From: Streptomyces sp. NBC_01264
Lineage (GTDB): Bacteria > Actinomycetota > Actinomycetes > Streptomycetales > Streptomycetaceae
Direction: 5' to 3'
Assembly: GCF_026340675.1 (NCBI RefSeq)
Contig: NZ_JAPEOX010000004.1
Location: forward strand, 124,001-188,000
DNA: 64,000 nucleotides
The notes beneath the pieces are model-generated. The model had not been told where the DNA came from. It saw only the letters and a list, made by a program, of their open reading frames with translations, and searched no databases. Shown here in pieces: positions 1 to 8,660 of the stretch (the first letter of the stretch is position 1; each line of letters opens with the position of its first letter). Made by a program: the position numbers and the translations under genes.

Positions 1-1110
1 TCCCCCGGCGTGTACGGATACCTGACCGTCACCTACCGGGCGGCCCTCTACCTCCTGCAGAACACCCCGTCCCGCTTCGGCAAGGACCCGCAGCGCTGGG
101 AGGCCCTGCGGCGCGGGCAGGTCCCGGCCGACAGCCCGGCGCTGATGATGATGCAGCCGCGCGACAACGCCCTGTGGAAGGACGGGCCGGAGCACGCCCG
201 GCTGCGCCGGGCGATCACCTCCAGCCTCGCCCGCGTCGACACCCACGCCCTCGCCGCCACCGTCCGCCAGATCGCGGACCAGCTCCTCAGCGCCTTCGCT
301 GCCGACGGGCACGCCGACCTGGTCGCCCAGTACGCCGATCCGCTGCCGATGCTCACCATGATCGAAATGTTCGGGTGCCCGCCCGCCCTCGGCCGCCGCA
401 TCGTCATCGCGGTGACCCGCCTGTTCGACGCGGACGCCGACGGCGTGCAGGCCAACGCCGAACTCGAGGCGGCCTGCCTGGAACTGACCCGCCTCAAGCG
501 GGCCCAGCCCGGCCGGGACGTCACCACGTACCTGATCGCGGCGGGCCTGAGCGACGCCGAGATGGTCCAGACGATCCTTCTGGTCATCGGCGCCGGATCC
601 ACCCCCTCCAGCAACCTGATCATGAACTCGCTGCGGCGGATCATCACCGACCACCGGTTCGCGGGCACCGTCCATACCGGTGTCAAGCCGCTCGCCGACG
701 CCCTCGACGAAGTCCTCTGGGACACCCCGCCCGTCTCCAACTACAGCCCCCTGTACGCCATCGGCGAGCAGAGCTACGAAGGCGTCCACCTCCAGGAAGG
801 CTTCCCGATCCTGGTGTCCTTCGCCGCGGCCAACGCCGATCCCGCCCTTCCGTTCGCGGCGGGCGCCCGCTCGGGCAACCGCGGTCACCTCGCGTACTCG
901 GCCGGCGTCCACATGTGCCCTGCCCCCGACCTGGCGCGGATCATCGCCGAGACCGCCCTCGAATGCGCCGTCGACCGCCTCGGGGGCCTCACTCTCGCCG
1001 TGGACCCGGGCGAGCTCACCGCCCGGCCCGCGACCTTCCACGCCGGACTCACCGCACTGCCCGTCCGCTTCCAGCCCGACACCCACCTGCCCACGACCAG
1101 AAGGCGATGA
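1..1110 (+). CDS. CYP157-like cytochrome P450 without ExxR (5' partial)
   Basis: The reading frame is open from the first base, so the N-terminus (roughly 40 residues by family length) lies outside the window and the GTG at base 10 is not taken as the start. The heme loop with the axial cysteine is clear (AGVHMCPAPDLARI). Two near-universal P450 motifs are changed: the I-helix AGxxT reads AGSTPS, and the K-helix ExxR reads EVLW. Loss of ExxR is the published hallmark of the CYP157 family, which in Streptomyces sits in conservon (cvn) operons directly before a CYP154. The next gene overlaps by ATGA and is a normal P450 of that type, so the conservon sensor and GTPase genes probably lie just upstream. 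Family assignment is good; the substrate is unknown. Confidence 0.85.
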   Translation, partial: SPGVYGYLTVTYRAALYLLQNTPSRFGKDPQRWEALRRGQVPADSPALMMMQPRDNALWKDGPEHARLRRAITSSLARVDTHALAATVRQIADQLLSAFAADGHADLVAQYADPLPMLTMIEMFGCPPALGRRIVIAVTRLFDADADGVQANAELEAACLELTRLKRAQPGRDVTTYLIAAGLSDAEMVQTILLVIGAGSTPSSNLIMNSLRRIITDHRFAGTVHTGVKPLADALDEVLWDTPPVSNYSPLYAIGEQSYEGVHLQEGFPILVSFAAANADPALPFAAGARSGNRGHLAYSAGVHMCPAPDLARIIAETALECAVDRLGGLTLAVDPGELTARPATFHAGLTALPVRFQPDTHLPTTRRR

Positions 1111-2387
1111 CCATGACTTCCAGTACCCACAGCACCCAGGCCCCCACCGCCGGATGCCCCTACCGCATCGACGCCACCGGCTCCGACATCCACGGCGAGG
1201 CCACCGCCCTGCGCACCCGCGGCCCGGCCACCCGGGTCGTCCTGCCGGGCCTGCCCGACACCATCCCCACCTGGTCCGTCACCGACCCCGGCCTCATACG
1301 CCGCCTGCTCACGCACCCTGACATCTCCAAGGACGCCCACCAGCACTGGCCCGCCTACGTCAACGGCACGATCCCCGCCGACTGGCCGCTGCGGATCTGG
1401 GTCGACGTCCGCAACGCCCTGTCCGCCTACGGCGACGAGCACCAGCGCCTGCGCCGCCCGCTGGCCGCCGCGTTCAGCACCCGCCGGGTCCGCGCACTGG
1501 CCCCGCAGATCGAGGCGATCACCCACACCCTCCTCGACGACCTCCAGCACGCCGGCCCCGAGGAGACCGTCGACCTGCGCGCCCGCTTCGCCTGGCGCCT
1601 GCCGCTCCTCGTCGTCAACGCGATCCTCGGCGTTCCCGAGGACCTCCACGACGACTTCCGCGACGCGGTCGGCGCCCTGTTCTCCACCGACCTCACTCCC
1701 GAGGAGGCCGAGGCCACCCCGGTACGGGTCTACGAACTCATCGCCGCCCTGGTGGCCCGCAAACGCGAACAGCCCGGAGACGACGTCACCTCCGGCCTCA
1801 TCGCCGCCCACCACAGTGGCCAGCTCAGCGAACAGGAACTCGCCGACAGCCTCGTCCTGCTCATCGGCGCCGGACACGAGACCACCGTCGACCTTCTCGA
1901 CCACGCCATCACCAACCTCCTGACCCACCCCGACCAGCTCACTCGGGCAACCTCCGGCCAGACGGGCTGGGAACCCGTCGTCGAAGAGACCCTCCGCCAC
2001 CAGGCCCCGATCGCGACGATCATCCTGCGCTTCGCCGCACGCGAGGTGACGGACGACGCCACCGGCATCACCTTCACCCAGGGCGACGCCCTCGCCATCA
2101 ACTACGCCGCCGCCGGCCGCGACACCGAACTCCACGGCCCCAACGCCGACCAGTTCGACATCACCCGCCACAGCGCCCGCGACCACCTCGCCTTCGGCCA
2201 CGCCACCCACCTGTGCCTCGGCGCCGAACTCGCGCGCATCGAGGCCCGAATAGCCCTCGAAGCGCTCTTCACCCGATTCCCCCGCCTTCATCTGGCCGTC
2301 ACCCCTGATCAGCTCCGGCCCCTGGCCAGCTTCATCTCCAACGGCCACCAGGAGCTCCCCGTCCGCCTCGGCGCCCCCGCCGCCTGA
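1107..2387 (+). CDS. CYP154-like cytochrome P450
   Basis: A complete 426-residue cytosolic P450 monooxygenase with all canonical motifs: I-helix AGHETT, K-helix ETLR, and heme loop FGHATHLCLGAELAR with the thiolate cysteine. The ATG at 1107 overlaps the stop of the preceding CYP157-like gene (ATGA), so the two are translationally coupled; a second ATG lies two codons later. The tandem of an ExxR-less P450 followed by a canonical one matches the CYP157/CYP154 pair of conservons. CYP154 enzymes oxidise varied substrates such as steroids, flavonoids and macrolide precursors, so none is predicted. No ferredoxin gene is visible in the window. Confidence 0.88.
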   Translation: MTMTSSTHSTQAPTAGCPYRIDATGSDIHGEATALRTRGPATRVVLPGLPDTIPTWSVTDPGLIRRLLTHPDISKDAHQHWPAYVNGTIPADWPLRIWVDVRNALSAYGDEHQRLRRPLAAAFSTRRVRALAPQIEAITHTLLDDLQHAGPEETVDLRARFAWRLPLLVVNAILGVPEDLHDDFRDAVGALFSTDLTPEEAEATPVRVYELIAALVARKREQPGDDVTSGLIAAHHSGQLSEQELADSLVLLIGAGHETTVDLLDHAITNLLTHPDQLTRATSGQTGWEPVVEETLRHQAPIATIILRFAAREVTDDATGITFTQGDALAINYAAAGRDTELHGPNADQFDITRHSARDHLAFGHATHLCLGAELARIEARIALEALFTRFPRLHLAVTPDQLRPLASFISNGHQELPVRLGAPAA

Positions 2388-2414
2388 CTACCCACAACCG
2401 ACCAGGACCCCCAG

Positions 2415-2915
2415 ATGACCACCACAGCCCCCATCACGCCCGTCACCCCCGCCCAGAGACGGATCGCCGAACACCTGATTCAGGGCCTGACCAACAGCGA
2501 GATCGCCAGCGAAGAACAGCTGTCCCGCGGCACGGTGAGCTCCCACGTCCGCAGCATGCGCCAGAACCTCCACTGCCCGCCCCGTTCCTCCCGCCCGGTC
2601 CTCGCTCACGCCCTCCTGATGCACCGGCAGGTCGCCGTACCGTCGCTCTCCCCGCTGCAGCCGTCCTTCACGGCGGACGAGAACCAGCAGCGGCTGCTGA
2701 AGGCCATCGCCGAGCACTCCGCACCGGCCGACATCGCCCGCGCCGCGAAGATCCCCCTCGCTGACGTCAAGCCCTTCACGGAGGACCTCGTACGCGCGGC
2801 GGGCGCCAGCGACGCCACGCAACTCGTCGGCTGGGGACACGCCCTGGGCCTCCTCGGCGAGGGCGGACAGGACACCACGGACCTACCCGCCGCTTCCGAA
2901 GGAGCGGCACGGTGA
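2415..2915 (+). CDS. LuxR/GerE-type helix-turn-helix protein
   Basis: A 166-residue protein whose N-terminal part (about residues 12-60) is a GerE-type HTH: a TPAQRRIAEHLIQGLTNSEI start followed by LSRGTVSSHVRSM as the recognition helix. There is no response-regulator receiver domain. The C-terminal half (ENQQRLLKAIAEHSAPADIA) could form a second small helical HTH. It starts 27 bp after the P450 pair and overlaps the next gene by GTGA, so it probably belongs to the same transcript and may regulate it. DNA binding is inferred from the motif; the target is unknown. Confidence 0.7.
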   Translation: MTTTAPITPVTPAQRRIAEHLIQGLTNSEIASEEQLSRGTVSSHVRSMRQNLHCPPRSSRPVLAHALLMHRQVAVPSLSPLQPSFTADENQQRLLKAIAEHSAPADIARAAKIPLADVKPFTEDLVRAAGASDATQLVGWGHALGLLGEGGQDTTDLPAASEGAAR

Positions 2916-3583
2916 ACACCACCCACTCCACCGCCCGACCCGCGAGCGCACACCAGGGCGAGGAGCCGTCGGCCAGCCGACCGGCCGGCGCTCCGTACGA
3001 GATGCGACCGCTGAGCAGTGACGCCGACCGCACGGCGGCCGCCGCCCTCGTCGAGAGCCGTGCCCGCTGGCTCGCCGAGCGCGGCATCACCGTGCCCCAC
3101 CACCACGTCGCCGCGTACCGGGACGCCTGGGCAGAAGCTGTCGGCCTCTACGAGCACAACGCCGCCGGCGAGGAGATCCTCATCGGCTGTCTGCTCCTTC
3201 ACCGCCAGCCCGAGCCACGCCCCGGCGACACGGACACGCAGGAACCCAGCCTCGGGATCTCCCTCGTTTACACGGCCCCAGACCTCGATGACCAGTGCGG
3301 CTGGCTGATCACGGTCTGGGCCGGCGACTTCGCCGCACGGACCGGTGCGACGAGGGTGCACGCCGAGGCACCGTCCCCGGCGGGCGGTGACCATGCTGCG
3401 GACGCCCTGCTCCGCTACCTCCGGTCCCTCGGCTGGCTGGTCACCGGCACCGGGATCAACCGGGACGGCCACCGCGTGTCGCGCCTGAGGCTGAACGCTC
3501 AGCAGCGGGACGGTCTCGCGGGGCTGATCAACTGCACCGTCCCCGTCACCCGGCCGGAGCCTGGGAACGGAGGCTCGCGATGA
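2912..3583 (+). CDS. GNAT-like acetyltransferase-fold protein
   Basis: A 223-residue protein starting at a GTG that overlaps the preceding stop (GTGA), with a GGAG ribosome-binding sequence just upstream. After a low-complexity N-terminus (about 30 residues), the pattern resembles a GNAT fold: YEMRPLSSDAD as the first strand, a long helix with SRARWLAERGI, IGCLLLHRQ as the central strand, then CGWLITVWAGDFAARTGA and a C-terminal ALLRYLRSLGWLVTGTG. No clear Q/RxxGxG/A acetyl-CoA loop is visible, so catalysis is uncertain. The substrate is unknown. It is coupled to the next gene by ATGA. Confidence 0.5.
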   Translation: MNTTHSTARPASAHQGEEPSASRPAGAPYEMRPLSSDADRTAAAALVESRARWLAERGITVPHHHVAAYRDAWAEAVGLYEHNAAGEEILIGCLLLHRQPEPRPGDTDTQEPSLGISLVYTAPDLDDQCGWLITVWAGDFAARTGATRVHAEAPSPAGGDHAADALLRYLRSLGWLVTGTGINRDGHRVSRLRLNAQQRDGLAGLINCTVPVTRPEPGNGGSR

Positions 3584-4113
3584 ATGCCTCCACCCTCTCG
3601 GCCCGCGTACCCGACCTCGCCGTCGTGGCTCCGAGCCGTGCGCTCCCGCCGCGCCCCTACGGTCAGCGGCCCGAGCAGGCTAGGCCGCTGCCCGCACCGG
3701 CTCTCGCCTCGCTGGAGACACGGCGCCTCACGATGAATCAGGCGGCCCTCGCCGCCCCGGGCCCGCTGCACGTGCTGCTCTACGCCCTGACCGGACCCCA
3801 CCGGGAAGCCAACGGCGACCTGGCCGCCGCCCGGGGTTACGCCCAGACCCAGCACCTGACCGTGGCCGGCCCGCCGATCGTAGACACCCTCGACGAAGTC
3901 GACATCCGCACCGGCGGCGACGACCCCCTCCTGCGGCGCGGTTACGCCCGCGCCCTGCGGATGGTGGCCGACCCCGACTGCGCGGTGCGCGGCGTGGTCG
4001 CGGTCAGCCGGACCGCGATCACAGCGGCCGACCGGCTCTACGCGGACCAGCTGACCTGGTACGCCGATCGTCGCGCCGGGCTGTGGCTCGTACGCGGCGA
4101 AACCCAGATCTGA
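3580..4113 (+). CDS. hypothetical protein
   Basis: A 177-residue protein I do not recognise. The first 45 residues are Pro/Arg/Ala-rich and probably disordered. The rest looks like one small alpha/beta domain: HVLLYALTG as a first strand, a helix with DLAAARGYA, then LLRRGYARALRMVADPD, VRGVVAVSRTAI and a final GLWLV strand. The pattern faintly recalls the catalytic domain of serine recombinases, but no nucleophilic-serine motif is convincing. The ATG overlaps the preceding stop (ATGA) and the STAND ATPase starts 31 bp downstream, so it probably belongs to the same operon. Confidence 0.6.
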   Translation: MNASTLSARVPDLAVVAPSRALPPRPYGQRPEQARPLPAPALASLETRRLTMNQAALAAPGPLHVLLYALTGPHREANGDLAAARGYAQTQHLTVAGPPIVDTLDEVDIRTGGDDPLLRRGYARALRMVADPDCAVRGVVAVSRTAITAADRLYADQLTWYADRRAGLWLVRGETQI

Positions 4114-4144
4114 CCGACCGGACACGACGACGAGGTATCTGGCG

Positions 4145-6289
4145 ATGACCGAGCAGGCCCCCGGGACTCCGCTCCCGCCCGCGGTGGTGACCAACACCGT
4201 CGGCAACGCGGCTGTGCACACCAGCGTGCAGGCGGGCACGGTCGGCGCCGTCCACTTCCACCAGCCGCGCCACGAACCGCCGGTGCCCCGGCAGTTGCGG
4301 CCAGTGGCGCCCGCCTGGACCGACCGCGAGCGGGAGCAGGACCAGCTCACCCGGTGGATCGAGACCCAGCCCGAGTACGCCGTGCCCATCGCCGTGCTGA
4401 CCGGCCCCGCCGGCATCGGCAAGACCGCGCTGGCCGAGCGAATCCTCCACGGCCTGTCCGGCCGTTACCCGGGCGGCCAGCTCCACGTCGATCTGCGGGG
4501 ACAGAACCCGGACGGTCCCGCCCGCCCTGGGGAGGTCCTCGGCCGGATGCTGCGCTCCATCCTGCCGGGCCCGCTGCCCGCCGGAGTTGAGGAACTCGCG
4601 GCTTGGTGGCGGTCCGCGACGGCCGCCCGTCCCCCGATGTGCCTGCTCCTGGACGGGGTCTCCGATGCCGCCCAGATCCACCGTCTGCTGCCGGGCGGCA
4701 GCGGGCACCTCGTTGTCGCGACCAGCCGCATCCCGCTGCCGGAGCTCGCCCGCCACGGCGCGGCAACTCTCGCGCTGAGCCCCCTCGACCACGTTGCCGC
4801 CCGCTCCTACCTGGCGCGCTGCCTCGGACCTGACCGCGTTCAGCGCGAGACGGAGGCCGTCACCGAACTGATCGGGCTCACCGCCGGCCTGCCTCTCGCG
4901 CTCGCCCTCAGCATCACCCAGCTCGCCCGGCACCCGGACCGGCCACTCCGCGCCGCTGTCCGCGCCCTGAGCGAGCGCCGCCGCTGGGCGGCGAGCACGA
5001 GCCCCGCCCCCGACCTTCCCGGAGCGATCGTGACCTCTGCTCTCGACGCCGCGTACGCGGACCTCTCCCGCCCCGCCGCCCGCCTGTACCGCAAGCTCGC
5101 TCAACTGCCGGTGGAGAGCGTCGACGGCTCCCTCGCGGCGGCCGTCGCGCTGCTCACTCCCGCCGAAGCGGCCGACCTCCTCCAGGAGATCACCATCGGC
5201 GGCCTCCTGGTCCGGGACAGCGACCATCCCGTGCGCGGCCCTGTCTGGCGCTACTCCAGTGCCGCTCTCGCGCACGCCCGAGACCACGCCGCGCTGGAGA
5301 AGCTGGACGGAGCGGAGACCGAGGCCCGTCGGCGGGCGGCCGACTGGTACCTGGCCGCGGCCACTGCTGCCGAGCGGCTGCTGACGCCCAGCCACCGCCG
5401 GCTCGACCGGACCTATGTCTACCCCGCCGAGCACCCGGTCGAATTCCCGGACCGCGCGGCGGCCCTGTCCTGGCTCGACGCGCAGTCCGCCAACCTCCTG
5501 ACCGTGATCCGCAGCGCGCACGCGGCCGGCTCGTACGGACTGGTGTGGCAGCTCGTCCACGCCATGTGGCCCTGGTGGCGGGCCGCCAGGATGTACGACG
5601 CCTGGATCGACGCCCACCGCCTGGGCCTGGAAGCCGCCCGCCTCTACAACAGCGATCTCGCCGTGCAGGAGATGGCCAACACCCTTGGCATCGGCCTGCG
5701 CGGAGCCCGCAGCTTCGACGAGGCGGCCCGGATCTTCGCCGACGTCCTGGCCGGCGCCCGCGAGCGCCAGGACGTCCGGGGCGAGGCGCAGGCGCTCCAC
5801 GAGCTCGGCGCCACCGCGTACGAGGCCGGTCGCCCCGAGGAGGCTGTGGGGCACCTGGAGCAGGCCCGGACCCTGCGCGAGAGCCGGGAGGACCGCCGCG
5901 GAGTCGCCCTCACCGACATCCTCCTCGGGCAGGTCCATCTGGGCCGCGGCGATGCCGCCGCGGCCATCGAGGTCCTCGCCGCCGCCCGTGCCGCGCTCAT
6001 CGAGGTCGCGGACCCGCACGACGCGGCCCGGGCCCTGGCCTGGCTCGGCCGGGCGTACTCGGCTGCCGGGCGCCACGACGAAGCCCGACCGGCGGGTTCG
6101 ACGGCGCAGCAGGAGTTCGAGCAGACGGGATCCCGCCAGTGGATGGCCCGAAGTCTGGAACTCCTGGGCGAGAGCGTCGCAGCGGCAGGCGACGAGGAAG
6201 AGGCCCGAGAGCTCTTCGCCCGTGCACTGGCGGCGTACGAGCCGCTGAGCGCCACGGACGCCGCACGCGTCCGCGCTCGCCTGTCCTGA
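4145..6289 (+). CDS. STAND/NB-ARC ATPase with TPR repeats and N-terminal RHIM-like motif
   Basis: A 714-residue cytoplasmic signalling ATPase of the STAND class. The nucleotide-binding domain has Walker A GPAGIGKT (residues 87-94) and a Walker B-like MCLLLDGVSD, followed by an ATSR sensor motif. From about residue 480 to the end, tetratricopeptide-type helical pairs repeat (for example AQALHELGATAYEAGRPEEA and GRAYSAAGRHDEA). Instead of a catalytic effector domain, residues 15-39 hold a short beta-prone segment with the core V-Q-A-G flanked by Asn, Gly and Val residues. This resembles the RHIM-like BASS3 amyloid motifs reported on actinobacterial NLR-type proteins. No effector partner with a matching motif was found in this window. 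A role in defence or regulated cell death is inference. Confidence 0.8.
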   Translation: MTEQAPGTPLPPAVVTNTVGNAAVHTSVQAGTVGAVHFHQPRHEPPVPRQLRPVAPAWTDREREQDQLTRWIETQPEYAVPIAVLTGPAGIGKTALAERILHGLSGRYPGGQLHVDLRGQNPDGPARPGEVLGRMLRSILPGPLPAGVEELAAWWRSATAARPPMCLLLDGVSDAAQIHRLLPGGSGHLVVATSRIPLPELARHGAATLALSPLDHVAARSYLARCLGPDRVQRETEAVTELIGLTAGLPLALALSITQLARHPDRPLRAAVRALSERRRWAASTSPAPDLPGAIVTSALDAAYADLSRPAARLYRKLAQLPVESVDGSLAAAVALLTPAEAADLLQEITIGGLLVRDSDHPVRGPVWRYSSAALAHARDHAALEKLDGAETEARRRAADWYLAAATAAERLLTPSHRRLDRTYVYPAEHPVEFPDRAAALSWLDAQSANLLTVIRSAHAAGSYGLVWQLVHAMWPWWRAARMYDAWIDAHRLGLEAARLYNSDLAVQEMANTLGIGLRGARSFDEAARIFADVLAGARERQDVRGEAQALHELGATAYEAGRPEEAVGHLEQARTLRESREDRRGVALTDILLGQVHLGRGDAAAAIEVLAAARAALIEVADPHDAARALAWLGRAYSAAGRHDEARPAGSTAQQEFEQTGSRQWMARSLELLGESVAAAGDEEEARELFARALAAYEPLSATDAARVRARLS

Positions 6290-6301
6290 TACCCGACCGC
6301 T

Positions 6302-6327
6302 GCACGGCTGGCCAGCGGCCGCCGTGC
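6302..6327 (+). terminator. stem-loop after the STAND gene
   Basis: GCACGGC pairs with GCCGTGC (7 bp, 12-nt loop) and is followed by GTTTCCCC. It lies 12 bp after the stop in a convergent gap. As is common in streptomycetes, there is no long T-tract. Confidence 0.45.
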
Positions 6328-6495
6328 GTTTCCCCTCTGACTCCCGGAGCACCCTCTGTGACAACGGCATCCGACACCAGCAGTCGGTCAAGCATCATGG
6401 GCGCGCAGCGGCACTACAAATCGGTCACCAGTGGACTGGAAGCCGGACGCCGAAGGTACGGCAGCGGCGGCATCCACGTGTCATTCCTGCCCGAG

Positions 6496-7830
6496 TTATG
6501 CGACGGCGTGCAGCAGTTCAGGTACGCCTTCCGCCGTCCGGTAAGGAGTGAAGGCGGGAGCCAGATCGCGGACGAGCTGAACGCACCGCGGAGCTCCGAT
6601 CCGTTCGGCCAGGTGGAACGCTTCGAGAGCGTCGGCAGCTGCGGCTTCGGGTTCGCGACGGCTGAGGTGCCCCTGAGCCCGGTACGCGAGGAAGATACCG
6701 CGGGTCTTGTCCCGGCTGGCTGGCAGGAGGGCCTGGCCTTCGGCGATGAGGCGGTGTGCCTGCGTCGTATCGCCAAGGTCGAGCAGACAGCGCCCCGAGT
6801 CGACGGCGAGGTCGGCGGGCGACATCCACGAGCACCAAGCCGGGCTACCGCCCGCGTCCCCGGCACCGAGCAGGCGTTCTGCCGTATTCAGAGAGTTCAG
6901 GGTGGCGCGGCGTTCGCCGAGCGCCGCTTGAGCGCGTGCCAGCCGCAGGTGCAGCAGGGAGCTGGCCGCAGGGTGGGTGGTGCGGCGGAGGGCCTTGGTG
7001 AGGATGCCCGCGGCGGTGGTGGGATCGTCCCGCCAAGAAGCCTGGTAGGCGAGGTCACTGAGAAGGGCCGCGCCCATGTCCCGGTCGTCCCCGGCGTGGG
7101 CGTTGTGCAGGCCGGCAATCCAGTACCGGCTGGCGGCGCCGTGCTGGCCATGGTCGAAGCGGATCCAGGCGACCGTCTGGGAGAGGCTGGCGGCGAGCTG
7201 GTGCAGGCGCACTCCCACGGGGCGGGAGTAGCGCTGCTCGTCGATCAGGTCGGTCACGCGAGCAAGGTGCGCGTCGTAGAGGGGAGCGATGTGCTGGCGC
7301 TGCTCGGTGGCCATAGCGTTCAGGCGGCCGCTGGTCTCCTCCAGCAGGGCCACGACGTCCTCGCCGACCGCGGCGCCGGGGCGCGGGGGACCGGCGGCGA
7401 GAGCCGTGGGTTCGGTTCCGGCCCAGCTTCCAGCCAGGACGACGAGCGCGGATCCGGGGATGACGCTGAGCAGGGTTCGACGGTCCATAGTGTGCAGGGC
7501 CTCTCGCAGTGCGGGCACGGAGTTGGCGTGGCCGAGCGGCACGACACCTCGGTCGACGCGAGGAAGCCAGGCAGGCCAGGCGGCATGGTCGACGTCACCG
7601 GCCGGGATGCCCAAGACCTCCGCGATGTAGGTCTGGGAGACGGCGTCGGGCCGCACCCCGTTGACCTCCCACTTCCGCACCCGGTGCTTGTCGACGCCGG
7701 AGCGAAGCCCGCGACGACGGGCAGCGTCGTGCACGGCCTCGGCGAACTCCACGCGGTCCAAGCCGAGCGCGAGGCGCAGGGCGGCAAGCGGGTGGGGTGT
7801 GCGCTCTTCCTCGTCCACGACGAAATCCAA
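6496..7830 (-). CDS. XRE-type transcriptional regulator with TPR-like C-terminus
   Basis: A 444-residue protein. An N-terminal helix-turn-helix (about residues 14-75) contains LRLALGLDRVEFAEAVHDAA and KHRVRKWEVNGVRPD. It is followed by MDRRTLLSVIPGSALVVLAG, a twin-arginine-like hydrophobic stretch in the middle of the protein. The remaining roughly 300 residues are TPR-like helical repeats that could bind a peptide or small-molecule signal. Translation starts at TTG (7830); a GTG four codons later is possible and neither has a strong ribosome-binding site. It is divergent from the operon starting at 8052, which makes it a candidate regulator of it. The protein at 48201 has the same architecture. 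Confidence 0.75.
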   Translation of the reverse strand: MDFVVDEEERTPHPLAALRLALGLDRVEFAEAVHDAARRRGLRSGVDKHRVRKWEVNGVRPDAVSQTYIAEVLGIPAGDVDHAAWPAWLPRVDRGVVPLGHANSVPALREALHTMDRRTLLSVIPGSALVVLAGSWAGTEPTALAAGPPRPGAAVGEDVVALLEETSGRLNAMATEQRQHIAPLYDAHLARVTDLIDEQRYSRPVGVRLHQLAASLSQTVAWIRFDHGQHGAASRYWIAGLHNAHAGDDRDMGAALLSDLAYQASWRDDPTTAAGILTKALRRTTHPAASSLLHLRLARAQAALGERRATLNSLNTAERLLGAGDAGGSPAWCSWMSPADLAVDSGRCLLDLGDTTQAHRLIAEGQALLPASRDKTRGIFLAYRAQGHLSRREPEAAAADALEAFHLAERIGAPRCVQLVRDLAPAFTPYRTAEGVPELLHAVA

Positions 7831-7928
7831 TCAGGCAGGCACGGCCTGAGCGTACTGCCGGATGCGGCGGGACCCCCGGGGGACCCCCGTCAAACCCTGT
7901 GGCAGGACGCACAGTTGACCGACACTCG

Positions 7929-7972
7929 ATCACCCCGGCGACCTCTCAGGCGCTGTGACGCATCACCCCGGC
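7929..7972. promoter_or_regulatory. two 11-bp direct repeats 33 bp apart in a divergent promoter region
   Basis: ATCACCCCGGC occurs at 7929-7939 and 7962-7972, three helical turns apart, in the 221-bp gap between the minus-strand XRE regulator and the plus-strand operon at 8052. A TTGACC hexamer lies at 7915-7920, but no good -10 follows at 16-18 bp. The repeats are a plausible binding site for the divergent regulator. Confidence 0.4.
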
Positions 7973-8051
7973 ACCGTCTGCACGGTGCCCCTGTGCGCAC
8001 CCGGCTGCGTCCCTCGACGCCGAGCAGGTGCCTTGCGAAAGGACTTCCTCA

Positions 8052-8660
8052 GTGATCAAGCAACCCTTGACGGTTGACGAAGTCGTCGGCGGCGTGGCCG
8101 ACCGTTACGCCGCTCTCGGTTTCCAGACCCGTGGAGATCTCGGGCAGCACTTCCTGCGAACCCCGGACGCCGCTTACGCCCTCCTGGAGCGGGCCGGTAT
8201 CCCGGCCGGAGCACCCGTGCTCGAGGTCGGAGCGGGACTGGGCACGCTCTCGTCCGCGATCGCGACCGCCGGACACCGCATCTGGGCGGTGGAGAAGGAC
8301 GAGCGTCTGCGAGACCACCTGACAGAGCGCCTTGCCCCGTTCGGGGACAGGGCCCGCGTCACCTTCGACGACGTACGCCGCGTCGACCTGGACAGCGGCC
8401 TGGATCCCGGCAGCGCGCTGGTGTCCATCATGCCGTTCGACCCCCGTCTGGCCGCCGACCTGATCTGCCACGTGTTCACCTGTCCCCGCTTGGAGTACGG
8501 GCTCGTGGTCGCACCCAGCGCCAGCGCCGAACTGCTCTCCCGGAGCACGGACTTGGCCGTGGTGGAGGTCGACGGCATCGCCAGGTCCTCCTTCTGGCCG
8601 CCGGCGCCCACCGTGCTGCGAGTCCTCGCAATCGGCCGGAGGTCGACGTGCAGGAGCTGA
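8052..8660 (+). CDS. KsgA/Erm-like SAM-dependent methyltransferase, altered motif IV
   Basis: A 202-residue class I methyltransferase of the RsmA/Erm type. It has the family-specific entry GQHFLRTPDAAYALLE and SAM motif I VLEVGAGLGTLS. The catalytic motif IV, normally N-(I/L)-P-(Y/F), reads IMPF, so the asparagine that positions the target adenine is missing. The protein is also shorter than KsgA (about 270), with little C-terminal domain. The GTG at 8052 is chosen because AAAGGA lies 8 bp upstream; a GTG at 8028 has no such site. It is the first gene of the operon. Ribosomal self-resistance is one possible role, but the altered motif allows another substrate. Its end overlaps the next gene by 13 bp. 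Confidence 0.7.
   Translation: MIKQPLTVDEVVGGVADRYAALGFQTRGDLGQHFLRTPDAAYALLERAGIPAGAPVLEVGAGLGTLSSAIATAGHRIWAVEKDERLRDHLTERLAPFGDRARVTFDDVRRVDLDSGLDPGSALVSIMPFDPRLAADLICHVFTCPRLEYGLVVAPSASAELLSRSTDLAVVEVDGIARSSFWPPAPTVLRVLAIGRRSTCRS

Noticed and set aside
174..1106. N-terminal extension of the CYP154-like P450
   Set aside because: The long frame upstream of 1107 is antiparallel-free shadow of the first P450, Arg/Pro-rich and unrelated to P450 sequence; the ATGA overlap gives the true start.
4019..6391. Long minus-strand ORF opposite the STAND gene
   Set aside because: Shadow of a real gene; no recognisable motif and low-complexity composition.
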